From Desulfurobacteriaceae bacterium (GTDB taxonomy: Bacteria > Aquificota > Aquificia > Desulfurobacteriales > Desulfurobacteriaceae): a DNA stretch of 60,863 nucleotides. The position numbers were made by a program, and so were the translations under genes. The stretch covers positions 1 through 60,863 of the forward strand of contig JBDOLX010000095.1 in the NCBI GenBank assembly GCA_039832905.1, in the 5' to 3' direction. Within the stretch, counting starts at the first letter, position 1, and each line of letters opens with the position of its first letter. The notes under the pieces were generated by a model. That model was not told the origin of the DNA and ran no database searches. It was given only the letters and a program-made list of their open reading frames with translations. Positions 1 to 8,118 of this stretch are shown piece after piece.

Positions 1-572
1 TTAACAAAACCTATATCAAAATTTATCTTTCTTTTTCCCAAAAGGTGAAGTCTGATTCCAACTGCATAGGTGTTGTACTGAATTCTTGTCTCTTCATAGT
101 AGTTGGGATCTCTAAGTTCGTACCCTATTCCATATCTTCCTCCAATACTAAATCTTAAAAACTTGCTATTGAATAGGTTTACTCCAAATCCTATTCCAAA
201 TTCATTAACATTGGTGTTTTCGTAATTATCAATAGATGAGTTATGAAGGATTGTATACAAACCTATGCCATACTTTGAGGGAGTTATAAGAAGTCCTGAA
301 AGAAAAAATCCTAAATTAGTCTCTGTTTCGGTTGTATTTGCTAAAAATTCACTTAATCCTAGTCCTATTATTCTTTTTTTACCAATAGGGTACGGGTAAA
401 CAAGACCAGCTGGATTTTCAAAGAGAGCGTCTTCTCCTAATCCGTGTGCTACCAAATTTCCGGCAAGAGAAAGGGCTTTAGAAGTAGGGTATATTCCGAA
501 AGGATCAGCTTTTCCGCTTTTTATGAAAAAGAGCGAGAAGATGATTCCTATTATTGTTAAATATCTTCTCAC
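1..572 (-). CDS. Outer-membrane beta-barrel protein, PorV/FadL-like, 3' end outside window
   Basis: The first 190 codons are visible; the stop lies beyond the window edge. The GTG start overlaps the TGA of the upstream permease gene (GTGA) and has GGGGAGG before it. Residues 1-22 form a signal peptide ending near GKA. The next stretch carries SLAGNLVAHGLGEDALFENP, close to the small-residue segment followed by NPAGL found at the N-terminus of FadL/PorV-type barrels. The remainder alternates hydrophobic and polar residues with aromatic and glycine positions, as in outer-membrane strands. It is the last visible gene of the operon running from 7867, so it probably supplies the outer-membrane component. 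The family is inferred from pattern; no substrate can be named. Confidence 0.6.
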   Translation of the reverse strand, partial: MRRYLTIIGIIFSLFFIKSGKADPFGIYPTSKALSLAGNLVAHGLGEDALFENPAGLVYPYPIGKKRIIGLGLSEFLANTTETETNLGFFLSGLLITPSKYGIGLYTILHNSSIDNYENTNVNEFGIGFGVNLFNSKFLRFSIGGRYGIGYELRDPNYYEETRIQYNTYAVGIRLHLLGKRKINFDIGFV

Positions 573-1975
573 TCTATCCTCCCCAATTTTCTGTTTTCCA
601 AAAGGAAAGAGTAGAGGATGGTAACAATGTTTATAATTATTATTTTGATCACTATTCCTTCAGGATATACCTTAGGAATCAGGTATTCCACAAGGATAGA
701 GTTCATACTTTTTTCTGTATATGGAAGAAAGACTTCTACTACTAAGAAAGAGGTTACAAACGAAATTGCGGCAACTACGGTTGAGAATGGAAAGATTTTT
801 TTACTACCCAAGTAGGATAAGAGTTTAAACTCTTTTTCAAAAGTTAAAAAGAACTTTTCAAGTTTTGCCTTTATAATTAAAAACCATACAATACCAATAA
901 GAATAACTGTAAAGACCATAAAATACTCTACGTTTTTTTTAAGATACGTATAGTTTCCACAAATATCTTTCTTTTTTATTGTTTCCACTATCCCTTGTCC
1001 GCTATGAACATTCTTAGAAGAGTCATAGAAAAAGTAAACATAGTTTCCCTTGTTTCCGAATAGATTTTCAAAAGTTTTAAAGCTTGTTAAAAAAAGATTC
1101 TTGAAAATTTTCGACTTTTCTTTTGTGAAATCAACGTCAATAATTAGTTGATTAACGACAAAAACGGATCTATCTCCGTCTTTATCAAAGGAAACTTCGC
1201 TTCCTATAATGTCATAATCACTTATGAAGGAAAATAAGAACTTTGAAAGTAAAGCCTGATTATTTCCGTAAAGCAGAGAAAAGTAATCGTTTAGTTTCTT
1301 TCCCCATTTTTCAGAATATTTTGAAGCTTCTTTTGTTTCACATTCGGCAACTTCCGTCTGTTGGTAGTTTGATAGATAAGAAGTAGGTAATCTTAACATA
1401 AAGGGACTACCTATTTTTAAAAGGACGTTGTAAACATTTTCTACATCCTTTGGGTTATCCATATCACAGGTTTCGCACGTAATAGTGTTTTCAAAAGCGG
1501 TACAAGTAGCCTTTTCCCCTTTATAGGAAAAAGTTACTTTACCTTCTTCCAGCTGGCAGTTTAAACCTATCTCCCATAAAGTTCCTTCTCCCTCTATAGA
1601 AGTTATCTTACAGTGTTTCCTGTTTCCTTTAGAGTCTGTAATGTCAAGGTAGATGTCTTTTGGAAATTCCATTCCAAAAACGGAAATTTTTCCCTTAAAG
1701 ATTCTTTCACCGTTAGTGAAAAGTTCCCCATTCTCGGTAAACCAAACCTTTCCTTTTAAAACGCCCTCTTGGGACTTTATAGGTAATGGATTCTTGGAAA
1801 TTACAACTTTCTCTGGTAAAAAAGAAGTGTAGGAACCGAACAAACTTCTGAAAACCTCTTTTCCAAAAAGTAAGAGGGCTACTAAACTATTTGCAATAAG
1901 GAAGAAAAAGGCTATAAAGAGAAAATCTCCTTTATAACCCTCTATAAAATAACGCAGTTGCTTTCTATACATCAT
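569..1975 (-). CDS. FtsX/MacB-type permease-like membrane protein (second of a pair)
   Basis: About 468 residues with one N-terminal membrane helix (about 19-39), a large presumed periplasmic domain (about 45-340) and three C-terminal helices (about 345-367, 400-422, 443-462). This one-plus-three topology is that of FtsX-like permeases (LolC/E, MacB, FtsX). The periplasmic part has several cysteines, including a CETCD cluster near residue 167, that could form disulfides. No ATP-binding domain is present and no LolD/MacB-type ATPase gene is in the window. It overlaps its neighbours by a few bases on both sides, so translation is probably coupled. GTG and ATG starts lie in tandem at 1978, 1975 and 1972; ATG 1975 is six bases after GGAG. 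Sequence similarity to named FtsX proteins is weak, so the call rests on topology and context. Confidence 0.5.
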   Translation of the reverse strand: MMYRKQLRYFIEGYKGDFLFIAFFFLIANSLVALLLFGKEVFRSLFGSYTSFLPEKVVISKNPLPIKSQEGVLKGKVWFTENGELFTNGERIFKGKISVFGMEFPKDIYLDITDSKGNRKHCKITSIEGEGTLWEIGLNCQLEEGKVTFSYKGEKATCTAFENTITCETCDMDNPKDVENVYNVLLKIGSPFMLRLPTSYLSNYQQTEVAECETKEASKYSEKWGKKLNDYFSLLYGNNQALLSKFLFSFISDYDIIGSEVSFDKDGDRSVFVVNQLIIDVDFTKEKSKIFKNLFLTSFKTFENLFGNKGNYVYFFYDSSKNVHSGQGIVETIKKKDICGNYTYLKKNVEYFMVFTVILIGIVWFLIIKAKLEKFFLTFEKEFKLLSYLGSKKIFPFSTVVAAISFVTSFLVVEVFLPYTEKSMNSILVEYLIPKVYPEGIVIKIIIINIVTILYSFLLENRKLGRIE

Positions 1976-3080
1976 CACTTTCTCCTATTGGAGAACGGTA
2001 ATTTTTCTCAACAAAATGCCAAAGTAGAGGAAGACTTAATATTCCAAATAGAAGATACTTGAAGCTGTCTATTATGTATTTACTCTTTATTTTAAATATA
2101 TCTTCTAAACCTTTTACTTTTCCAAAAGTGCTACCTAACAAGGAAATGCCAACAGCAATGGTGTTTCCAAGCACTATAAAAATTAGAACTATAAAAAGAG
2201 AAAAAGCTGAGGTGTAGAGTATTAATTTTTTCTTGTCTACTCCGAAAAGGAAAGAGAAACCTATGTATTTTCTAAAATCGTAAGCGATGTCTGTCCAAAC
2301 GGTTAAGATTAAAAGTATGGAAAAAGCAACGAAAAGCAGGGAAAATATAGAATATCCTTTTTCAACCACAAAGTAAAACGCTCTGAAAGAGAAAGGAACC
2401 AAATCTATCCAGGTCTCTACGGAGTACTCTTTTGGAATTTCTTTTAATACTCTATCCTCTTTTCCCTCTTTTGGATAGATAACCATTTTATAACAGCTTT
2501 TTTCTTGTAAAGGAGTTAAAGAGAGAATTCTTTCAACCATATAGTTGGGGATGATTAACCATGATTCTCCTACAATGGCATCTACGGTTTTGACCTGTGT
2601 TTTAATCTCTCTATTTCCTTTAATGAAGATAATTTCATTTTCTTTTTTTAACAGTTCTGATAGGCGGTTTTTAAGCTCAGGAGTAACAAATACAACATTT
2701 TTTCTATCTTTTACAATTTGAGAGTAGTCTTTGAGAAGGAAAGGAATAAATCTTTCATCAAAACTTCTAACGGAAACGTTTTTTAGTAAGAGTTTTTTCT
2801 CATCCGGTAACTTAATTACTATTTTATTTTTGTCTAAGGATAAAAACTCCTTTGTCACGTATCCATCTTTAATTTCATCTTTAATTTCAAGGCGAGGAGG
2901 ATTTAAAGATTCTATATAAATTGGAGGATATATACCTTTTAATTTTTCTATGTATATTCTGTATCCGTTTTCTATTATGGAGTTGGTAAAAAAGAGAATT
3001 CCAAGAATCAATAACAATATTACTACGTAAAGTTTTCTTCTACATAAAACTTTAATTCCAAACTTAAAGAACACCCCCAT
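1965..3080 (-). CDS. FtsX/MacB-type permease-like membrane protein (first of a pair)
   Basis: About 371 residues beginning MGVFFKFGIK. One N-terminal helix (about 15-36) is followed by a presumed periplasmic domain (about 40-240) and three C-terminal helices (about 243-266, 288-315, 345-362). The topology matches the next gene downstream, so the two could form a LolC/LolE-like heterodimer. I prefer the ATG at 3080, seven bases after GAAAGGTAGAG, over the TTG six codons earlier. No ATPase is encoded nearby. Its 3' end overlaps the start of the downstream permease by about 11 bases. In known systems such permeases move lipoproteins or lipids, or transmit mechanical signals across the inner membrane; here the role is unknown. 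Confidence 0.5.
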   Translation of the reverse strand: MGVFFKFGIKVLCRRKLYVVILLLILGILFFTNSIIENGYRIYIEKLKGIYPPIYIESLNPPRLEIKDEIKDGYVTKEFLSLDKNKIVIKLPDEKKLLLKNVSVRSFDERFIPFLLKDYSQIVKDRKNVVFVTPELKNRLSELLKKENEIIFIKGNREIKTQVKTVDAIVGESWLIIPNYMVERILSLTPLQEKSCYKMVIYPKEGKEDRVLKEIPKEYSVETWIDLVPFSFRAFYFVVEKGYSIFSLLFVAFSILLILTVWTDIAYDFRKYIGFSFLFGVDKKKLILYTSAFSLFIVLIFIVLGNTIAVGISLLGSTFGKVKGLEDIFKIKSKYIIDSFKYLLFGILSLPLLWHFVEKNYRSPIGESDDV

Positions 3081-3087
3081 TGTTTCT

Positions 3088-3597
3088 CTACCTTTCAATT
3101 GAATTGTAGATGGAGTTTTCTATAGACTCTAAAAGTTCCTTATCATTTGTAGAGGAAAGCTCTACTGTGTAAATATCGTTGTATTTACGATCAAATATAT
3201 TGATTTCAACGTTAAGTTTTCCGTTTTCTCTTTTGGCAAAACCGAAAATTACGTACCTTACTCGGTACTTTCGGCTAACCTTCGAGAGAAAATTCAATCC
3301 TTGCTGCTGATACTTCTGATAAAAACTAAGAATTGTCTTTTTGTATCTTTTCGACGGAGTAACCTTTCTTACAATAGAATAGAAAAACTTAGATGAGTTG
3401 GCATTTGATTTCATAATACCGTTGTTTATACCTCTATGAACAAGTTTTCCTACTCTCGAGTCATATTTGAATGAACTTTCTTCCTGAATTACAGGAGGAA
3501 CAATAATAATTCTTTCTTGGGATATGGAAAAAGCATTCTTGAATCCCAACATTAGGAAGACCACTATACTTACAAGGGTAAATAATTTCCTTACCAT
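3088..3597 (-). CDS. Secreted protein with TolB-N/CsgG-like fold
   Basis: The product has 169 residues with a signal peptide (about 1-24, cleavage near NAFS). A basic middle region is followed by a segment containing YRVRYVIFGFAKRENGKL and a further strand ending in INIFD. This resembles the strand-strand-helix core of TolB N-terminal, CsgG and LpoB domains (a site beginning YVVxG, a 'gdkl' turn, a strand, then a C-terminal helix). The ATG follows GGAGGAAAAACGAA and overlaps the previous gene by seven bases. Proteins with this fold usually sit in the periplasm or at the inner face of the outer membrane and scaffold transport or secretion complexes. Fold assignment is by pattern only. Confidence 0.45.
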   Translation of the reverse strand: MVRKLFTLVSIVVFLMLGFKNAFSISQERIIIVPPVIQEESSFKYDSRVGKLVHRGINNGIMKSNANSSKFFYSIVRKVTPSKRYKKTILSFYQKYQQQGLNFLSKVSRKYRVRYVIFGFAKRENGKLNVEINIFDRKYNDIYTVELSSTNDKELLESIENSIYNSIER

Positions 3598-4307
3598 TTC
3601 GTTTTTCCTCCAGCTGAAAGGTGTAAACAGTTTGCTAATTTGATACCCGATTGGTATAGAAGGTTTTTAATTTTTTTCGACGAAAAGGAAACCGGGATGG
3701 AAACTGAACAAATCTTCTCTGTTTTAATGTTAAAAGCTGCCAATTCCAGCTGTAGAGAAAAATTTGATAACTTTTTCTGAATAAGTTTTTTGCATTCATC
3801 TTTGTTTTTTCCTGAAGAAGAACAATTCCTACCCTCTTTTAGTAAATTTTCTAAAATTTCCTCAGAAAGATTCAATTTGGAAAAAATAATGATGTTAACT
3901 CCGTTTATTTTTTCTACAGCGGATAGGTAAGAAATATCATGTGAGTGTTTGTAAAACTCTTCCAAGTACTTACGACAACGTAGAGCAATTCCCAGACAAA
4001 CCTTTTCTTTAAGATTCGGAAGTTTCTCTATAGGAATAAGAACAATGGGATTTTCATAGCTACAAGCAATACCTCTATAAAAGTATGAAATAGAAAAATA
4101 AATTCTCTTTCTTAAGTATTCCGTTTCTCTTTTCGTTTTTTTTATGATCCACTTAGACAGAAAGTCGGATGTATCAATTAAATATCTTTCTATATTCGTT
4201 TCTTCAGGAGCAATAATGGAGACTTTAAGTTCTGAAGCAATTATGTTAAAGGAAGGTATATAGAGGGAAAGTACAAAAAGAAAGAAGGCTATTTTCTTTC
4301 TTACCAT
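3591..4307 (-). CDS. Secreted protein of unknown function, paralogue of the preceding gene
   Basis: The product has 238 residues with a signal peptide (about 1-24, ending IIASE). It aligns along its length with the 279-residue product just upstream. Shared landmarks are a strand resembling VSIIAP, a KVCLGIxxRC motif, a CxxSGKxxxECKxxIxK motif and a C-terminal helix near SGIKLANCL. The four cysteines of the two motifs are conserved between the copies, which suggests disulfides or a metal site. The start follows GGAGATGAAGG and overlaps the upstream gene by seven bases. I do not recognise the family. The tandem copies look like an old local duplication. Confidence 0.7.
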   Translation of the reverse strand: MVRKKIAFFLFVLSLYIPSFNIIASELKVSIIAPEETNIERYLIDTSDFLSKWIIKKTKRETEYLRKRIYFSISYFYRGIACSYENPIVLIPIEKLPNLKEKVCLGIALRCRKYLEEFYKHSHDISYLSAVEKINGVNIIIFSKLNLSEEILENLLKEGRNCSSSGKNKDECKKLIQKKLSNFSLQLELAAFNIKTEKICSVSIPVSFSSKKIKNLLYQSGIKLANCLHLSAGGKTKW

Positions 4308-5140
4308 CCTTCATCTCCACTGCTTGGAGTTTCTTGAGAAGATTCAACCTTTTGTCCGATGGAAGAAGAGTTTATGGTTACTGTGAAAAGATCAGCCCCG
4401 GCTTTATACATAGATTTTTTCAACGATCCACTGTTGAACCTTAGTGTAATAGGAATTAACGAGGTGTAGAGGGCTCCTGAGTTTCCTTCAAATGCCATTA
4501 CGTTGATTTGGAAAGGATAATCAAAAATCTCTTTTTCTATCTTTCTTTTACATTCTCCAGGCTCTTTTCCACTGGCAAAACATTTTTGGATTTCACCTAT
4601 TACCTTTTCTGTTATATCAGCATTTACTTCGGTAGATAGACCTATTTCTGCAAAGACAACAATATCTCCGTCGTTAACTTCAAGGATATTGGGAAGAAAA
4701 GTTTGGTCCTCTATGTTATCATAGAATTCTTTTACATCTTCTAAACACCTTTTACTAATTCCCAAACAAACTTTTCTTCCTTCGTCGTCTATAAACTTTT
4801 TTTCCTCTTTGTTATACTCTGGAAAGCAGTGTATAGAGATAAAAATTACCGGTTTTCTTAGCTTTTTAGCGATTCCTTTACCTATGTATGATAAGTTAAA
4901 GTAGCTATACTTTCTCAGTCGAGAAAGTTTTCTATTTATTTTTTTCACAATTTCTGATGCAATTTCTCTCTGTGTTTTTGTTTCTAAGTCTTCTATTTCA
5001 TCCGTTGCCATTTCTAAGCTTTCCGAGAGTTCTTCTTCTATTCCGGGAGCGACTAAAGCAACTTTTATTTCTGAGTCTCCAAATACCGTTCCGAATGATA
5101 AAACGCTACACAGGATAGCTATAATTATTTTCTTCTTCAT
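4301..5140 (-). CDS. Secreted protein of unknown function, first of two tandem paralogues
   Basis: The product has 279 residues with a signal peptide (about 1-21, ending TVFGD). It shares KVCLGISKRC and CFASGKEPGECKRKIEK with the gene immediately downstream, plus a central hydrophobic strand (DGDIVVFAEIGLS). It differs by an acidic N-terminal insert (about 34-56) and a Ser/Glu-rich C-terminal tail. The ATG has a clear AAGGAGAG upstream and overlaps the previous stop by four bases. Export is supported by the signal peptide, and the operon implies that it works with the FtsX-like and LPP20-like products. Nothing in the sequence points to an enzyme. Confidence 0.7.
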   Translation of the reverse strand: MKKKIIIAILCSVLSFGTVFGDSEIKVALVAPGIEEELSESLEMATDEIEDLETKTQREIASEIVKKINRKLSRLRKYSYFNLSYIGKGIAKKLRKPVIFISIHCFPEYNKEEKKFIDDEGRKVCLGISKRCLEDVKEFYDNIEDQTFLPNILEVNDGDIVVFAEIGLSTEVNADITEKVIGEIQKCFASGKEPGECKRKIEKEIFDYPFQINVMAFEGNSGALYTSLIPITLRFNSGSLKKSMYKAGADLFTVTINSSSIGQKVESSQETPSSGDEGW

Positions 5141-6777
5141 TTTGTCTCTCCTTGGTACTCTTTTACGTATTCAAATTCAACACTGTCTTTATGCCATTTT
5201 AGTTTGGCATTTGTCCATTTTAGATCTGGATAGAGTTTGTAGAGGTTTTCTTTAGCAATTGATCTAAATCTTGATGTAGGAATCTTGTACTCTATTTTTA
5301 CTTGACAGCTTGCAGGTGAAATAAACAAAGTTTTTACCTGGGAATGAGGAATTGAGAGGACATCTTTGTAGCTTTCGCAAGCATTTTTCATTATCTTCTC
5401 TTTCTTTTCTACAGTGATAACGTATCTGTCATCCATTTTCTTTATAGGAAGATTTGTGTAGCTTTTTAATTCTTTTAATGCATACTTATCAAAGTCAAAG
5501 GGGGTTTTGTATTCAACTTCAACGTCTACTGTCCAACCTTCGCTGTCGGCAGTCAGGGATTCTTCAGGACTTTTTAGTTTGTAATCCACTTTCTCTATAG
5601 TGGCGTTTTTAGGAATATACTCTGTAGAAGTTATTAAATAGTTTTTTAATTTTTCTTTGAAGGATCCATCTTGACAATTTACAGATGTTCTAAACATGCC
5701 TTTTTCTACTTTACATCCTTTAAAGTTTGACAAGGGAATATCTTCTACTAAAAGAGAAAAGAATCTCTCTTGGCAGTTTCGAGATAGCCCTTTTTCTCTA
5801 TTTCTCAGTAGATCGCAAACAGATCTTGACGGTATTTCAAACTGTATGAAACCATTCTTTTCTCGTAGATAACCCTCTTTAAGTATACTTTCCGGTAAAG
5901 TTAACTTCTGGTAGACTAAATTCTTTAATTCTTCTGGAGCCAAAATAGGATTTTTCTCTGCCTCAAAGTAAAAAAGATATTTTGAGTTTTTTCTTTTATA
6001 ACCTTTAAAAGCAACTTTTAGTTTTTCATTTCTGTCTTGTAGGCTATCAGTTATTTCTTGTTCTATCCTTTTTTTAACAATTTCTATTAGCTTGAGGTTT
6101 TTCTTTTCTTTTTCTCCTAAGCCTTTGAGTTCAAAACGCCACTTTTTCCTTCCAGAAATCAGCTTTATCGGTATACCTTTCTCGTCAAGAAGAATCTCAA
6201 AAAGTTTTATTTTTCTACCTCTTTTGTATCCTAAAATATAGATAGTATTTCCTCTTTTTTCTGCCGTAGCTTTAATTAAAATTGGTTTATAAGGTTCGTA
6301 TATGTAGAAATCTTTACCTTCTAAAGATTGATGATTTATTAAAGCTAAAATCAAAGTATCTACGTTAAGAACAGGAAATTTTTCTATTGCTATGTAGAAT
6401 CTCTTTTTAGGGTTGTATATTAAAGCTTGTTGTTGTGGTCGGAAAATACCAACTCTTCTAAGAAAACGTTTCTTAAAGTCGGAAAGGTCGTAACTTACTT
6501 TAAAGATTCCCTTTCCTGTTTTGAAAACTATAATTCTCCCACGGTTATCAAGAACAATTTCTTTTTGAGGAGCAAAGAAGGGTAATGATTGACTAACCTG
6601 AATATAGGAAGAAGAAAGAGTGTTTTCAGTTTTCTCCAAAAGTATCATTCCTACTGGTTCTTTATCCTTAGCAAGGTAATAAAAATACTTTATAAAGAAA
6701 TGATTTTCTTCGTTAGCGAAAGAAGGATTAAGAAAAAATACACCAGTGATCGTTGATAGTAATAGTTTTCTTATCAT
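5137..6777 (-). CDS. Large exported protein, DUF3108-like N-terminal half
   Basis: The product has 546 residues with a signal peptide (1-21, ending SFANE). The first 220 residues resemble DUF3108-type periplasmic proteins: a strand with a repeated 'G-x-x-L-L-E' pattern, a run like IVLDNRGRIIVFKTGKG, and a closing strand around GIPIKLISGRKKWRFELKG. The second half (about 260-546) is rich in beta segments with scattered cysteines and could hold two or three small repeated domains. The start follows AAGGAGGGG. It is the biggest soluble component of the operon. The DUF3108 relationship is tentative and the second half is unassigned. Confidence 0.55.
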   Translation of the reverse strand: MIRKLLLSTITGVFFLNPSFANEENHFFIKYFYYLAKDKEPVGMILLEKTENTLSSSYIQVSQSLPFFAPQKEIVLDNRGRIIVFKTGKGIFKVSYDLSDFKKRFLRRVGIFRPQQQALIYNPKKRFYIAIEKFPVLNVDTLILALINHQSLEGKDFYIYEPYKPILIKATAEKRGNTIYILGYKRGRKIKLFEILLDEKGIPIKLISGRKKWRFELKGLGEKEKKNLKLIEIVKKRIEQEITDSLQDRNEKLKVAFKGYKRKNSKYLFYFEAEKNPILAPEELKNLVYQKLTLPESILKEGYLREKNGFIQFEIPSRSVCDLLRNREKGLSRNCQERFFSLLVEDIPLSNFKGCKVEKGMFRTSVNCQDGSFKEKLKNYLITSTEYIPKNATIEKVDYKLKSPEESLTADSEGWTVDVEVEYKTPFDFDKYALKELKSYTNLPIKKMDDRYVITVEKKEKIMKNACESYKDVLSIPHSQVKTLFISPASCQVKIEYKIPTSRFRSIAKENLYKLYPDLKWTNAKLKWHKDSVEFEYVKEYQGETK

Positions 6778-6788
6778 TTTTCCCCTCC

Positions 6789-7427
6789 TTATTCTCTAAC
6801 ATCAAAGAGTTTTAAACCAAACTTTTCATCAGTGTCAATACTATTAACTACATAATGCCCTATCTTTAACTCTTTCTCACACACTTCTCCAGCTTGTATT
6901 TTGGAACATTCAACTTCATCGCTACCTGAGAAATACTTCCATATTTTTACCTTAAAATCGTAGAGAGAGCTTATATAGCCCGTTTCTGTCTTTTTAAAAA
7001 CTTTTTTTACGTTAAAAACTTCAACCTTGATCTTTTCAGGAGCTTCTTCCACTATTACAAATATCTTTGGAGGAGAAGATTTTCTTAATTTGCTTAGAAG
7101 TTTTTTTGGATAGTATTCTACTTCTCTCTTTTCTCTAAAAGTTCCATATCTTAATAGATTAATTCCAGGAAGAGGAGTCAAACATTTAAATTCTACTGAC
7201 ACAGTTTCTTCTGAAGAGTTGGCATCGAAAAGATTTATAGCTTCTACTAATTTCTCTTCTGCTTCTTTATACCTCTTTTGAGATAGTAACTTTTGGGCTT
7301 TCTTGAAATTATCTATTGCTAACTTTTCATTTGAGCTAACAGGTGTGCACTCCTGAATGTTTAAAGCATTTGCGATTAAAGGTTGAGTAGTAAGGCAAAA
7401 GCTAATAAATAGGAAAAACTTTCTCAT
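6789..7427 (-). CDS. Exported protein with a TPR-like helical hairpin
   Basis: The product has 212 residues with a signal peptide (about 1-21, ending LIANA). Residues 40-70 contain DNFKKAQKLLSQKRYKEAEE, which has the spacing of one tetratricopeptide-like hairpin. The rest is mostly beta-rich, with cysteines near 167 and 175 and the element GEVCEKELKIGHYVV. The ATG has AAGGAGAG upstream and overlaps the stop of the LPP20-like gene (ATGA). A single TPR-like hairpin on an exported protein suggests a protein-protein adaptor. I do not recognise the full family. Confidence 0.6.
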   Translation of the reverse strand: MRKFFLFISFCLTTQPLIANALNIQECTPVSSNEKLAIDNFKKAQKLLSQKRYKEAEEKLVEAINLFDANSSEETVSVEFKCLTPLPGINLLRYGTFREKREVEYYPKKLLSKLRKSSPPKIFVIVEEAPEKIKVEVFNVKKVFKKTETGYISSLYDFKVKIWKYFSGSDEVECSKIQAGEVCEKELKIGHYVVNSIDTDEKFGLKLFDVRE

Positions 7428-7867
7428 TTTTTCTCTCCTTGTTTTTGATTTATTTCAAAGGTTTTAAGGATTTGAGGCTTAACTACTAACCAAATGTAAA
7501 GAATTCCACTTTTGGGATCTTTCCACTTATCTTTTACTTCTGTTTCCTCGGGTAGAAAGTAGTACTCTCCTCTTAGTAAAGAATCGCAAGAAAACTTCTT
7601 ACTATAGTTTCCTGAAAGGGCCTTTTTAACTCTTTTTTCACATATACTCTTAACGTAAACTTTAAATTGAAAGGCAAGTTCTGAAAGTGCTCTGAGCTTT
7701 GCAATTTCAACTTGTTCGTCTTCTTCGTATTTTGGTTCTGCCCATCCTATACTCCCGATAACTCCGCCTAAGAAAGGGTTATCAATCCATAATGGTCTTT
7801 CTGCGGAAAAGGCACTACTACAGAAAAGAATTAGTATTAGAGCAGAAGCTTTTTTATATACCCCCAT
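7424..7867 (-). CDS. LPP20-like exported protein, first gene of the envelope operon
   Basis: About 147 residues when started at the ATG giving MGVYKKAS; a GTG eight codons earlier is possible but gives a poor signal peptide. After the signal peptide come PLWIDNP, a glycine-rich GVIGSIGWAEP, and a helix starting near VEIAKLRALSELAFQ. This 'PxWxxNP ... GxA ... A..A..el' arrangement is the hallmark of the LPP20 family (Helicobacter LPP20, FlgP/FlgT-like proteins). There is no convincing lipobox: the cysteine near the cleavage region follows phenylalanine. Being first, it marks the promoter-proximal end of the nine-gene operon running toward position 1. Confidence 0.6.
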   Translation of the reverse strand: MGVYKKASALILILFCSSAFSAERPLWIDNPFLGGVIGSIGWAEPKYEEDEQVEIAKLRALSELAFQFKVYVKSICEKRVKKALSGNYSKKFSCDSLLRGEYYFLPEETEVKDKWKDPKSGILYIWLVVKPQILKTFEINQKQGEKK

Positions 7868-7893
7868 TCTTTGTCTGCCTCTAATATTCACAA

Positions 7894-8024
7894 CTAATCA
7901 TAACAAATTATTGTAGGTAATTGATCTTTGCTTGTTACCCCTACCCAGTTTCCTGTTTCTATTTCTTGGAGTTTGTTTTCTATGTATTCCCTCAAGTTTT
8001 ATTCTTTTTTAAAAAATCAATCAT
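7894..8024 (-). pseudogene. Possible short frameshifted ORF between rapZ and the envelope operon
   Basis: From an ATG at 8024 (GGGAA upstream) the sequence reads MIDFLKKNKT and stops. One frame over, it continues from a TTG as LREYIENKLQEIETGNWVGV and a few more residues to a TAG at 7894. Joining the two with one extra base gives a smooth 43-residue protein; the span is 131 bases, one short of a whole reading frame. It may be a small gene with an indel, a gene remnant, or chance. The remaining bases between 8025 and 8118 hold nothing recognisable, and I could not assign a convincing promoter for the envelope operon. Confidence 0.25.
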
Positions 8025-8118
8025 TTGGCTTCCCTGCTAGTTTCTTCTGTTTAAAAATTAACTTAATCTTTAGTAAGTATCACGATTGTTGATATTTTGA
8101 AACCTTATAAGAATAACT

